Of a stretch of DNA of 64,000 bases, positions 45,588 through 53,864 are shown one piece after another. The translations under genes were made by a program, and so were the position numbers. The stretch is from Bacillus smithii (GTDB lineage: Bacteria; Bacillota; Bacilli; Bacillales; DSM-4216). Under the pieces are notes generated by a model, which was given only the letters and a program-made list of their open reading frames with translations, made no database searches and had not been told where the DNA came from. The stretch lies in the NCBI RefSeq assembly GCF_001050115.1, contig NZ_CP012024.1, forward strand, positions 414,001-478,000, read 5' to 3'. How positions within the stretch are numbered: the stretch's first letter is position 1; each line of letters begins with the position of its first letter.

Positions 45588-46856
45588 ATGGTGAAAAAGA
45601 GAGTCGTTCTTTCAGCCGCTTTGGCTGCTTCTTTAGGGCTTGGAAGCAATTTTGGCTTCACAAAAGCCGCTTTTGCTTCCAAAATTTCAGATTTGGAATC
45701 GAAAAATACACAAATCGAACAAAAAAAGGCGGACCTCAAGCATCATCTTCAAGAAAAAGACCAAAAACTAAACGAGCTAAAAGACCAGCAAAGCAAGTTG
45801 GCGAAAGAAATAAAAGCGATCGATATGGCTGCTCAAGATGCCGAATTAAAAATTGCTGAGAAACAAAAACAAATGAAAGAGACAAACGAAAAAATCGAAA
45901 ATCTGAAAAAAGAAATTAAAGTAATTCAAAAGCGTATTCAGGAACGGAACGAAGTGCTTAAGGAACGGGCACGTGCACTTCAGCAAAGCGGGGGAAGCGC
46001 TAGCTACATAGACGTGCTGCTTGGTGCTGAAAGTTTTAGTGATTTTATCGACCGCGCCACAGCGGTGACTGCTCTTGTAAACGCCGATAAAACGATTTTG
46101 GATGAGCAAAAAAAAGATGAAGAAAAGCTAGAGAATAATCGCAAAGAAGTAGAAAAAGAGTTGGACCGTTTAACAGGAATGGTGCAGGATTTAAAAGATT
46201 TAACGGCACGTTTAAATGCCAAACGAACGGAAAAAGACTCGTTGATGAGGCAGTTGGCAAAAGAGCAGAAAGACGTTGAAAACGATAAATTAAGCCTTCA
46301 AGAAGAGCAAGAATTGCTGGCATCTCAACAGTCGGCTATTCAACAAGCGATTCAAAGCGAGAAAAACCGAAAAAAAGAGGCCGCACAAGCACCACAGCCA
46401 ACTGGCAATGAACATTCCGTTCAGTCCGCCAGCCAAGGTCCGATGCCTGAAGTTTCGTCTGGGGCCTTTACTCGGCCGGCAGCCGGGGTGATTTCTTCTG
46501 AGTTTGGCGCTAGAGGTTCTGAATTCCATGAAGGAATCGATATCGCGAACAGCGGCTCCAACGTTCCAATAGTGGCTGCCGCATCAGGAGAAGTGATTCG
46601 CTCCTATTATTCTACTTCTTATGGAAACTGTATTTTTATTTCACATTCCATTAATGGAAAAGTATTTACGACGGTTTATGCCCATATGTCCGCGCGTCTC
46701 GTCCAATCGGGACACGTTTCGAAAGGACAAGTGATCGGTTATATGGGAAGCACGGGACAATCAACCGGCCAGCATCTTCATTTTGAAATTCATGAAGGGC
46801 CATGGACTCCGGATAAAAGATATGCTGTTAACCCACGGAAATATATTAATTTTTAG
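45588..46856 (+). CDS. M23-family murein hydrolase / activator with coiled coil
   Basis: This 422-residue secreted protein has a signal peptide (to about residue 30, ending FASK), a long coiled coil (about 31-255) and a linker rich in Gln/Pro. The C-terminal LytM/M23 domain has metal ligands in HEGID (314-318) and HLHFE (396-400). All zinc ligands look present, so it may cut peptidoglycan cross-bridges itself, unlike EnvC, which only activates amidases. Its place right after ftsEX suggests control by FtsEX through the coiled coil. The first frame codons ATG GTG AAA follow a GGGG site. Confidence 0.93.
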   Translation: MVKKRVVLSAALAASLGLGSNFGFTKAAFASKISDLESKNTQIEQKKADLKHHLQEKDQKLNELKDQQSKLAKEIKAIDMAAQDAELKIAEKQKQMKETNEKIENLKKEIKVIQKRIQERNEVLKERARALQQSGGSASYIDVLLGAESFSDFIDRATAVTALVNADKTILDEQKKDEEKLENNRKEVEKELDRLTGMVQDLKDLTARLNAKRTEKDSLMRQLAKEQKDVENDKLSLQEEQELLASQQSAIQQAIQSEKNRKKEAAQAPQPTGNEHSVQSASQGPMPEVSSGAFTRPAAGVISSEFGARGSEFHEGIDIANSGSNVPIVAAASGEVIRSYYSTSYGNCIFISHSINGKVFTTVYAHMSARLVQSGHVSKGQVIGYMGSTGQSTGQHLHFEIHEGPWTPDKRYAVNPRKYINF

Positions 46857-46864
46857 GGTATAGA

Positions 46865-46895
46865 AGAGCTTGACACATGTCAGGCTCTCTTTTTC
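46865..46895 (+). terminator. Terminator after the M23 gene
   Basis: AGAGCTTGAC / GTCAGGCTCT stem with ACAT loop, then T run. Confidence 0.9.
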
Positions 46896-46986
46896 ATTTT
46901 GAAAAAAATCGATGGACAGCTACACGAGCCCGGGCATTTGAGGGGCAATTGGAATATGTTATTCTGTACTCACAAATGGAGGTGTT

Positions 46987-47085
46987 ATGATGGGCGGAGC
47001 TTATGCAGGTGGCTTTGCGTTGATTGTTGTGTTGTTTATTTTGTTGATTATTGTTGGTACGGCTTTCGTTGGTTTCGGTTACTAG
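46987..47085 (+). CDS. YjcZ-family small sporulation membrane protein
   Basis: A 32-codon gene encodes MMGGAYAGGFALIVVLFILL and a hydrophobic tail ending VGFGY. A Gly-rich start plus one membrane helix is the pattern of the YjcZ/SscA tiny membrane proteins of Bacillus, several of which are made in sporulation. A TGGAGGTG site precedes the ATG (46987); a second ATG follows directly. Confidence 0.85.
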   Translation: MMGGAYAGGFALIVVLFILLIIVGTAFVGFGY

Positions 47086-47523
47086 TAAGGTGCTTATTGC
47101 GAAGAAGTATGTTTGACATTTGGAAAAAGTTTCGACAAAATCGGTTATCAAAATTAAATGTGTTCAAACATTGCCTTGCTTTCTTACTATCCCGGCAGTA
47201 GCGTTTTAACGCGAAGTCTGGAAAAAGGTTGAACATTGAATTTCATTATACGGGCTGATTTTTAGAGGCATTCTCTCTGAATCAGCCTGTTGTTTGTATG
47301 TCGGTCTTATTCATGATCTCATTTTTAAACACGGCTAAGAACTAACCATTCCTCATAGACGCTGATGACTTCTAAAACAGTTTTCATCAACAGTAAGAAT
47401 ACATTTTGCAACACGCTAATTGAACAAATGAAATTAAAGAATTCTAAAAAATAATAATCTTCAAAATTGGGTATTTATGCAACGAAAAAATTCTTTACAA
47501 TGGAAGTGTGGGCTCTTCCTCTT
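47086..47523. other. Gene-free stretch left of the IS element
   Basis: A hairpin GGCTGATT...AATCAGCC at 47253-47288 may be a terminator. No gene is recognised. If the IS is removed, a minus-strand frame from right of it continues for about 20 codons into this side, but the peptide matches nothing I know. Confidence 0.4.
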
Positions 47524-47626
47524 GATGATGTATAAAATTTTGTGTCAAGCATTTAGTTAGACCAAAAGAAAAAGGTAGGGTATTCTCTGATTTGACCAAT
47601 CATCTAGAGAAAGGAGTACCCTACCT

Positions 47627-48793
47627 ATGTCTAAGAGTATATCGAATATAGATTGGATGAATCAACTGGAAAACGTTATTCGTGAGTTTGTAAAGGAAAA
47701 ATTAGAGCTGATCATGAAGGAAGAAATCCAGACTTTCCTCGAAATGGAACAAGAGGGAACGTCGAATAGAAGAAACGGCTATTACCATCGAAACCTAGAC
47801 ACGCAGTATGGTCGTATCGAAGGACTTTCTGTTCCAAGAGACCGAAAGGGGGAATTTCAAACGCAGCTGTTCACCCCTTACCAACGCCATACGGGCTGGC
47901 TCGAGGAAGCCATCATCAAGATGTATCAAAGTGGTATGAGTACGCGTGAAATTGGCAAGTTTATTGAACGAATTTTAGGCAAGGCCTATTCTCCTTCAAC
48001 GATCAGTCGTATGACCGATATCGTGAAAGAAGACATTGAGAAATGGCACAAACGTCCCCTGAACAAACGTTATTCTGTCTTATATTTAGACGGATTGTAT
48101 GTAAAACTTCGTCGCGATACCGTGGAGAAAGAAGTGATTTATGTGGTGTTGGGGGTCAACGAAGAAGGATATCGCGAAATTCTTGATTTTTTCGTAGGAG
48201 GACAGGAGAGTGCCTATGGATGGCAAGAGATTCTTCAACAGCTCTACAAAAGAGGCGTACAGGAAGTGCTTCTGGGCGTATTTGATGGCCTTCCGGGGCT
48301 AGAGGAAGCCTTTAAGGCTGTTTATCCGAAAGCCGATGTGCAGCGCTGTGTCGTTCACAAAGTACGTAATACCTTAAATCGTGTTCGGAAAAAAGATCAA
48401 TTTGAAGTGGCAGAGGATCTCAAACTGATTTATCGCGCACCGAATAAGGAGATTGCGTTACAGATGTTTCAACAGTTTGAGTCGAAATGGTCGAACAAGT
48501 ATCCGAGAGAAGTTCAATCTTGGGCCAATGAGTTGGATGTCCTCCTTACATTTATGGATTATCCAAGCAGTATTCGAAGTGTGATTTACACGACCAATGC
48601 CATTGAACGAACGATCAAAGAGATTCGGAAACGTCTAAAGCCGATGAACAGTTTGAGTAGTTTAGAAGCCGCTGAAAAAGTCGTGTATTTGACCATCCAA
48701 GATTTTAATGAGAAATGGGCAGGACGAAAATTACGAGGATTTGCTGAAGCCTATGAAACCCTTCAACAAATGTTTGAAAAACGTTATAACTAA
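47627..48793 (+). CDS. IS256-family transposase
   Basis: This 388-residue mutator-type DDE transposase has GTSNRRNGYYHRNLDT near the N-terminus, first catalytic Asp in LYLDGLYVK, second in GVFDGLPGLEEAF, the C/H pair CVVHKVRN, and the Glu in TTNAIERTIKEIRKR. The length is normal and the frame intact. The AGAAAGGAG site is before the ATG. Confidence 0.95.
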   Translation: MSKSISNIDWMNQLENVIREFVKEKLELIMKEEIQTFLEMEQEGTSNRRNGYYHRNLDTQYGRIEGLSVPRDRKGEFQTQLFTPYQRHTGWLEEAIIKMYQSGMSTREIGKFIERILGKAYSPSTISRMTDIVKEDIEKWHKRPLNKRYSVLYLDGLYVKLRRDTVEKEVIYVVLGVNEEGYREILDFFVGGQESAYGWQEILQQLYKRGVQEVLLGVFDGLPGLEEAFKAVYPKADVQRCVVHKVRNTLNRVRKKDQFEVAEDLKLIYRAPNKEIALQMFQQFESKWSNKYPREVQSWANELDVLLTFMDYPSSIRSVIYTTNAIERTIKEIRKRLKPMNSLSSLEAAEKVVYLTIQDFNEKWAGRKLRGFAEAYETLQQMFEKRYN

Positions 48794-48834
48794 CCAAATA
48801 TTGTAAACGAACAAAATAAAGGGATTCTCCCTTT

Positions 48835-48870
48835 CCACACAGGAGACTGAATATTCAGTCTCCTGTGTGG
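48835..48870. repeat. Perfect 36-bp palindrome downstream of the transposase
   Basis: Two 18-base arms are exactly self-complementary with no loop spacer: CCACACAGGAGACTGAAT and its complement. It lies inside the IS, 42 bases after the transposase stop, and may be its terminator, though no T run follows. Confidence 0.85.
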
Positions 48871-49184
48871 AGGAAATCGAACCCCTATCCATTCCAAATC
48901 CATTTCAGAGATACCCTATCTATCTTACATAACACAAAATTCTTGACGGTACCTTCCTCTTCCAATCAAGTCGTAAGGATAACCCATCGAACATTTTTTA
49001 TTTAGTAAATTAGGTTTTCCCTTCCCCATTAAAAAACTTTTCGAACAAATAACCCAAACTGGACTTTTACACCAAGAAACTTGCATATAGGCTCGCTTTT
49101 TCCTCAATGGAAGAAATGAGTGGCACAATGCTTGACGATCAATGCATAGCCATTGAACCACTGCAAAGGAGAGGAGAATGATGA

Positions 49185-49664
49185 ATGATAAAACCAATAA
49201 AAGATGTAAGGAAGGAGTTCATTTTAAAATTTTTTAAAGAGCAATGGGGGAGCACAGAAATGGTGACATCAAGCGGTACATACGATTGCTTGGAATTGGA
49301 TGGATTTGTCTCTCTAAACTTAAAAGGAGAAATCAATGGATTCATTACTTTTTACATTTCAAAAGATGAATGCGAAATTATATCGTTGGATAGTATGGAA
49401 GAAAATAAAGGCATTGGAACTTCTTTGCTGAATCGTGTTGAATTTTTTGCTAAAGAACAAAATTGTAAGAAAATGAAACTGATTACGACTAATGATAATT
49501 TGAGGGCTATCCGATTTTATCAAAAAAGAGGATATCAATGTGTAAAGGTCATCCCGAATGCCGTGAATATCGCGAGAAAGAAAAAGCCTGAAATCCCCCT
49601 TATGAATCCCGAGAACCATATACCGATACGGGACGAATTTTTGTTCGTAAAAGAAATACAATAA
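49185..49664 (+). CDS. GNAT family N-acetyltransferase
   Basis: This 159-residue single-domain acetyltransferase has acetyl-CoA loop EENKGIGTSLLNRVE, then TTNDNLRAIRFYQKRGYQCVKV. The substrate is unknown. The GGAGAGGAG site precedes the ATG. The 230 bases between the IS and this gene hold nothing else that I recognise. Confidence 0.9.
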   Translation: MIKPIKDVRKEFILKFFKEQWGSTEMVTSSGTYDCLELDGFVSLNLKGEINGFITFYISKDECEIISLDSMEENKGIGTSLLNRVEFFAKEQNCKKMKLITTNDNLRAIRFYQKRGYQCVKVIPNAVNIARKKKPEIPLMNPENHIPIRDEFLFVKEIQ

Positions 49665-49780
49665 ATCAAAACTTTTGCAGCGCGAATGTGCGACCGTTCT
49701 AAGTTCGCAAGGTCGATGGTCCGGCACTGTTCCGTATCGAACATGGACAAGCACAACCATGTGGATCATTGAAAAGGGCA

Positions 49781-49809
49781 TTGACTTTAGTCCATAGATT
49801 CACTATAAT
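49781..49809 (+). promoter_or_regulatory. Sigma-A promoter of the SAM riboswitch transcript
   Basis: TTGACT (49781-49786), 17 bases, TATAAT (49804-49809). Transcription would start near 49816, about 55 bases before the aptamer. Confidence 0.9.
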
Positions 49810-49869
49810 TTGTTCAAAAGTTTCTTTTTTTCATTTATTCACAACAAACTGTAAATAATGAATATTTCA

Positions 49870-50029
49870 CTCTTATCAAGAGCGGCGGAGGGATTAGGCC
49901 CAATGAAGCCCGGCAACCTTCAAGCAGTACTGCTTGAAAAGGTGCTAAGTCCTACAGATCTTGTATACAGATCTGAAAGATAAGAGGAGGAGTCCATCAA
50001 CGTCCTCTTCTTAAGAAGAGGACGTTTTT
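49870..50029 (+). promoter_or_regulatory. SAM-I (S-box) riboswitch
   Basis: The aptamer (about 49870-49987) begins CTCTTATCAAGAGCGGCGGA and has GGCCCAATGAAGCCCGGCAA, the core that binds S-adenosylmethionine. The P1 3' strand GATAAGAGG is followed by a terminator at 50001-50029 (CGTCCTCTTCTT / AAGAAGAGGACG, then TTTTT). The strand AAGAGGAGG can pair with the terminator's left arm as anti-terminator. High SAM ends transcription; low SAM should switch on the homoserine dehydrogenase at 50758. Intron copy 3 now lies between them. Confidence 0.95.
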
Positions 50030-50032
50030 CAT

Positions 50033-50672
50033 GTGCGCCCGGCATGTACATGAACTATAGGGTGTAAGTCCCGAACCCCGAAGACAGAAGTAGAGGTTAG
50101 CCAAGAGCAAGGGTGTCCGTGGTGACGCGGAATCTGAAGGAAGCTGGAGGCAAAACACCGGTCCGAGGAACACGAACCTCATATAAGGCTAGGTATGATT
50201 GAGTGAGTTTGCATAACAAAACAAAGCTCTTTCTGTCGAAGGTCATATCGAGTAAATGAGGCGGATAGATGGTGTGAAAGTGCATGTACTTACCCGGGGA
50301 GGTCTGGCGGATATGTGAAGTACTCTTCATAACCTACTTAGTGATAAGTAGCTGAACCGTCAGAAGTCAGCAGAGGTCATAGTATTAGTTGGTCTAGAAC
50401 AACTAAGAAGGACCGAACAATTAAGAGAGAATAGCCCTTGGTATTCAGTGAGTCATGATGAACACAGAAAACGTAGTACCTCACTTGAGGGAGGAAGCGG
50501 TGAATCCCGTGGGAGACCTCTTGGAGGGTGGAGTGACCACTGGCATAAAGAGAACAGCTATTCACGGAAGTTATAAAGACTTGCGTCAATTATCTTAATT
50601 GAACCGCCGTATACGGAACCGTACGTACGGTGGTGTGAGAGGACGGGAGTTAATCGCTCCCTCCTACTCGAT
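50033..50672 (+). mobile_element. Group IIC intron, copy 3, ORF deleted and 5' end divergent
   Basis: This 640-base ribozyme runs from GTGCGCCCGGCATGTA to CTACTCGAT, with domains I-III, V and VI retained. The reverse transcriptase is gone except the last codons (Y-K-D-L-R-Q-L-S-stop, about 50570-50597). From 50109 to 50567 it is identical to copy 2 but for one base. The first ~78 bases differ at about 17 positions, with paired changes that keep helices. Domain VI has a compensated change (GGGGG/CCCCC to GGGAG/CTCCC). It is a ribozyme-only element that would need an intron protein in trans. Confidence 0.92.
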
Positions 50673-50757
50673 TTAGAGCCGTTTTGTTTGTATCGAGGAG
50701 TGTCAACAAGGGGTTGCAATAAAAAGCATTCTAGATTGATGTGAAGGAGGAGCAAAC

Positions 50758-52009
50758 ATGACAGAGAAAATTAAAGCAGCCATTTTGGGTTTTGGTACAG
50801 TGGGACAAGGAGTTTATCAATCGATTCAATCCCATCAAAGTCGGCTGAAACAGCTGCTTGGGAAAGAAGTGGAAGTTGCGGGAATCTTGATTCAACATCC
50901 GGAAAAAGAACGGGATGTAGATGAGTCTGTGATCGTTACGACCCAATTTGAAGACATTTTGGCGATTCCGGGCTTGCAAGTGATATTTGAAGCTATAGTG
51001 GGAGAAGAGCCGGGCCATACTTATTTATCAATGGCAATAGAAAAAGGTATCCACGTCATCACTGCCAATAAAGTCATGTTTGCCCGCCACGGTCAGGAAC
51101 TGTTAAAGAAAGCAAAAGAAAACGGCGTTCAAATAGGTTTTGAAGCGACGACTGCCGGTGGAACCCCGATTCTTCAAACGCTTGCGCTGTTAAGAGTCAA
51201 TGAAGTGGAAGAAATACAAGGAATATTAAATGGAACTTCCAATTTTATTTTATTTTATTTTATCGGAAATGAGAGAAAAGAAAATCAGTTTTCATGAAGC
51301 GTTAAAAGACGCTCAAGCAAGAGGTTATGCCGAGGCTGATCCGGCCAATGATATCGAAGGGACCGATGCTTTTTATAAGCTCTTGATATTAAGCAACGTT
51401 GGCTGGGGAATCCAGCCTGACTGGGAAACGATTGAAAAGCAAGGAATTACTCATATCACAAGCGAAGTAATAGAAATTGCCGATCAATTGCGATGTCGCG
51501 TAAAGCATGTAGCGGATATAAAAAAAGAAGGAAGCCATTTGAAAGGTTTTGTCAAGCCTGTCTTTGTACCGTCGACGCATCCATTTTACGGTGTAGAAGG
51601 AGTGGAGAATGCTGTTTCCTTCCAAGGAAGCTTAATTGGCAGAGTGACCATTCAAGGCCCCGGTGCCGGAAAGTATCCAACTGCAAGCGCCATGGTAGAA
51701 GATTTAATTCATGTTCTCAAACAAACTTCAGTAGGGAAAAAACCTTGTTTTTCCCATACCTCTTCCAATACTGCTGAAACGGAATGGGTTGTATTGACGG
51801 AACAACCTCTATCTGAGCCAAATGTCGAAATAAAACATACAGGCAAGACCGCTTCAGTCTATTATTATGATATCGCCGCCACAAGGGAAACGATAGAGCA
51901 ATGGCATCAAAAGGAAACAATCCTGCAAAGCTTTGAAGTGTTAAATGAACTGGCGCTTGAACCAAGGAATGCCAGCTTAGGGGCTGTTATATCCGGAGTT
52001 TCCATATAA
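50758..52009 (+). pseudogene. hom: Homoserine dehydrogenase paralogue, frameshifted at a (TTTTA)x4 repeat
   Basis: The NAD(P) domain starts with LGFGTVGQGVYQS; ITANKVMFARHG, ATTAGGTPILQTL and LNGTSNFIL follow. The frame then breaks at 51243-51262. In the other frame it continues SEMREKKISFHEALKDAQARGYAEADPANDIEGTDA (catalytic region) to 52009. Two TTTTA units (or five) would read through as one protein of about 413 residues. The C-terminal ~90 residues do not look like the usual ACT domain. The SAM riboswitch upstream suggests a methionine-pathway paralogue. As sequenced it stops at 51297 without the catalytic domain; a sequencing slip is possible. Confidence 0.9.
51243..51262 (+). repeat. 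Pentanucleotide repeat (TTTTA)x4 in hom
   Basis: Four exact TTTTA units lie within the NGTSNFIL coding segment. Two units restore the family sequence NFILSEM; four give +10 bases and a frameshift. Confidence 0.95.
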
Positions 52010-52139
52010 AAATGTTTTCTGGCAGCCGAACCTTTCTCTTCATAACTTGTCCTTTCCGTGAATATAGATAATGACACGAACGTCAGGCTAGCTCGAACCT
52101 CAAAAAGAGGAGAAGGCTTTTGGACAGGAGGATGTATGA

Positions 52140-53609
52140 GTGATGAAGAGAAAATGGGCTGCTCTTCTTGTGTCGTGCTCTTTTTTAACGGGTGCAGGGA
52201 GCACTTATGCAGGATTGAAAATTTGGGATCAGAGGGCGCCGCAAGAAAGCCGGGAGCCTGGCCAAACAGGCGAGGCGTCTTACAAACTTCCGGATGAACT
52301 CCATAAAGTGGAAGTGGCGTATGAATTGATTTCAAAAAAATACGTGAAGAAGGTGAACAGCGGTCAGCTGGTGGAAGGGGCCATTTCTGGAATGCTGGCT
52401 GCTTTGAAAGACCCTTATTCCGTTTACATGGATGCTGAAACCGCTCACCAGTTTAATGATTCTTTGGACTCTGCTTTTGAAGGGATCGGGGCTGAGATCA
52501 CCGTTAGAAACGGAAAAGTATTCATCGTTTCGCCCTTGAAAGATTCACCGGCGGAAAAGGCAGGTTTAAAGCCGAACGATCAGATTATTAAAGTCAATGG
52601 CAAAAACGTAGAGGGGTTGGATTTATATAAGGCGACTGAAAAAATCCGCGGAAAAAAGGGAACATCCGTCACGTTGGAAGTGAGAAGAGATGGGGCGGCA
52701 AAACCGTTGACATTTAAAGTGAAAAGGGGCGAAATACCGATTCAAACGGTGAATGGAAAAATCAAGAAAGAACATGGAAAACGAATAGGATATATCGAAA
52801 TTACCTCTTTTTCGGAAGAAACGGGAAAAGACTTTAAAAAGAAATTAAAGCAGTTAGAGAAAGAACACATCAAAGGACTTGTACTCGATGTTCGAGGCAA
52901 TCCAGGAGGATTATTGACAAGCGTTGAAGAAATTTTAAAAGAACTCGTTACAGATCATAAGCCGTACTTGCAAATCGAAGAACGATCCGGAAAGAAAGTG
53001 GAATATTATTCAACGACCAAAAAAGCTAAACCTTATCCGATTGTGGTCCTTACAGATGGCGGAAGCGCTTCTGCATCTGAGATCTTAGCCGCAGCACTGA
53101 AGGAGGCAGAAGGATATACTTTAATCGGACAAAAGACATTTGGCAAAGGAACGGTTCAGCAAGCGGTTCCCCTCAGTGACGGCAGCAATATTAAATTAAC
53201 GACTTATAAATGGCTGACGCCAAACGGCAATTGGATTCATCATAAAGGGATTGAACCGAACATTGTGGTGAAGCAGCCTGACTATTTCTATGTTCATCCT
53301 CTTCAAATAGAAAAACCGCTAAAGAAAGATATGAATACCGATCAAGTCAAAAACGCCCAAGAAATGCTGGATGGACTGGGATACGCTCCCGGACGGACCG
53401 ATGGCTATTTTAGCGCTCAAACGGAAAAAGCGGTTCGCGCCTTTCAAATGGAAAATCAAATAAAAGTGAACGGACAAATTGATAAGCAGACAGCGCAAAT
53501 GCTGGAGACTAAAATCATGGAAGCGATGAAAAAAGATAAAAATGATTTGCAGCTGAATGTGGCGCTAAAGGTTGTCAGCGATGATGAAAAAATTGGCAAA
53601 ACTAAATGA
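52140..53609 (+). CDS. ctpB: Carboxyl-terminal processing protease CtpB
   Basis: This 489-residue S41 protease has a signal/anchor (residues 1-25), PDZ domain (about 105-180, with GIGAEI and DSPAEKAGLKPND), a protease core and a C-terminal peptidoglycan-binding domain (about 400-470). The catalytic triad reads Ser311 in GGSASASE, Lys336 in FGKGTVQQ and Gln340, the same spacing (25 and 29) as S309/K334/Q338 of B. subtilis CtpB. In sporulation CtpB trims SpoIVFA to trigger sigma-K activation. The GTG at 52140 and ATG at 52143 are equally possible, after AGGAGG. Confidence 0.94.
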   Translation: MMKRKWAALLVSCSFLTGAGSTYAGLKIWDQRAPQESREPGQTGEASYKLPDELHKVEVAYELISKKYVKKVNSGQLVEGAISGMLAALKDPYSVYMDAETAHQFNDSLDSAFEGIGAEITVRNGKVFIVSPLKDSPAEKAGLKPNDQIIKVNGKNVEGLDLYKATEKIRGKKGTSVTLEVRRDGAAKPLTFKVKRGEIPIQTVNGKIKKEHGKRIGYIEITSFSEETGKDFKKKLKQLEKEHIKGLVLDVRGNPGGLLTSVEEILKELVTDHKPYLQIEERSGKKVEYYSTTKKAKPYPIVVLTDGGSASASEILAAALKEAEGYTLIGQKTFGKGTVQQAVPLSDGSNIKLTTYKWLTPNGNWIHHKGIEPNIVVKQPDYFYVHPLQIEKPLKKDMNTDQVKNAQEMLDGLGYAPGRTDGYFSAQTEKAVRAFQMENQIKVNGQIDKQTAQMLETKIMEAMKKDKNDLQLNVALKVVSDDEKIGKTK

Positions 53610-53864
53610 CATTTAAGGCTTTGTCTATTGATATCTGGTTTATGTAATATAGAAATAGTTTTGGCCGTAAACGGTTGTCCTTTGGCCGCTATTGTCCAGG
53701 ACGTGTGACGGGAGAACTTCATGAAAAGAATTTGCGGCGAAAGAGAAGTCCGCTATGATTTCATTATGATCTTTGTGTAATTTTATATGTGTTTTCATCA
53801 TTCATTTGATACAATGAGATTACAGTCAAAACGGTGAGACGGAAGAAAGGATGGTGGTTTCCTA

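Larger units (their letters stand above)
47524..48953 (+). mobile_element. Complete IS256-family insertion sequence
   Basis: This 1430-bp element has imperfect terminal inverted repeats: the left end starts GATGATGTATAAAATTTTGTGT, and the right end, read inwards, starts GGTACCGTCAAGAATTTTGTGT. They share ATTTTGTGT and several outer positions. Directly flanking are identical 8-bp target duplications TTCCTCTT (47516-47523 and 48954-48961). One intact transposase lies inside. The matching duplications point to a fairly recent, simple transposition. Confidence 0.93.

Noticed and set aside
48925-49197. 90-codon minus-strand frame right of the IS
   Set aside because: It begins antisense to the start of the GNAT gene and runs into the IS end; the peptide is not recognised, so gene disruption by the IS cannot be claimed.
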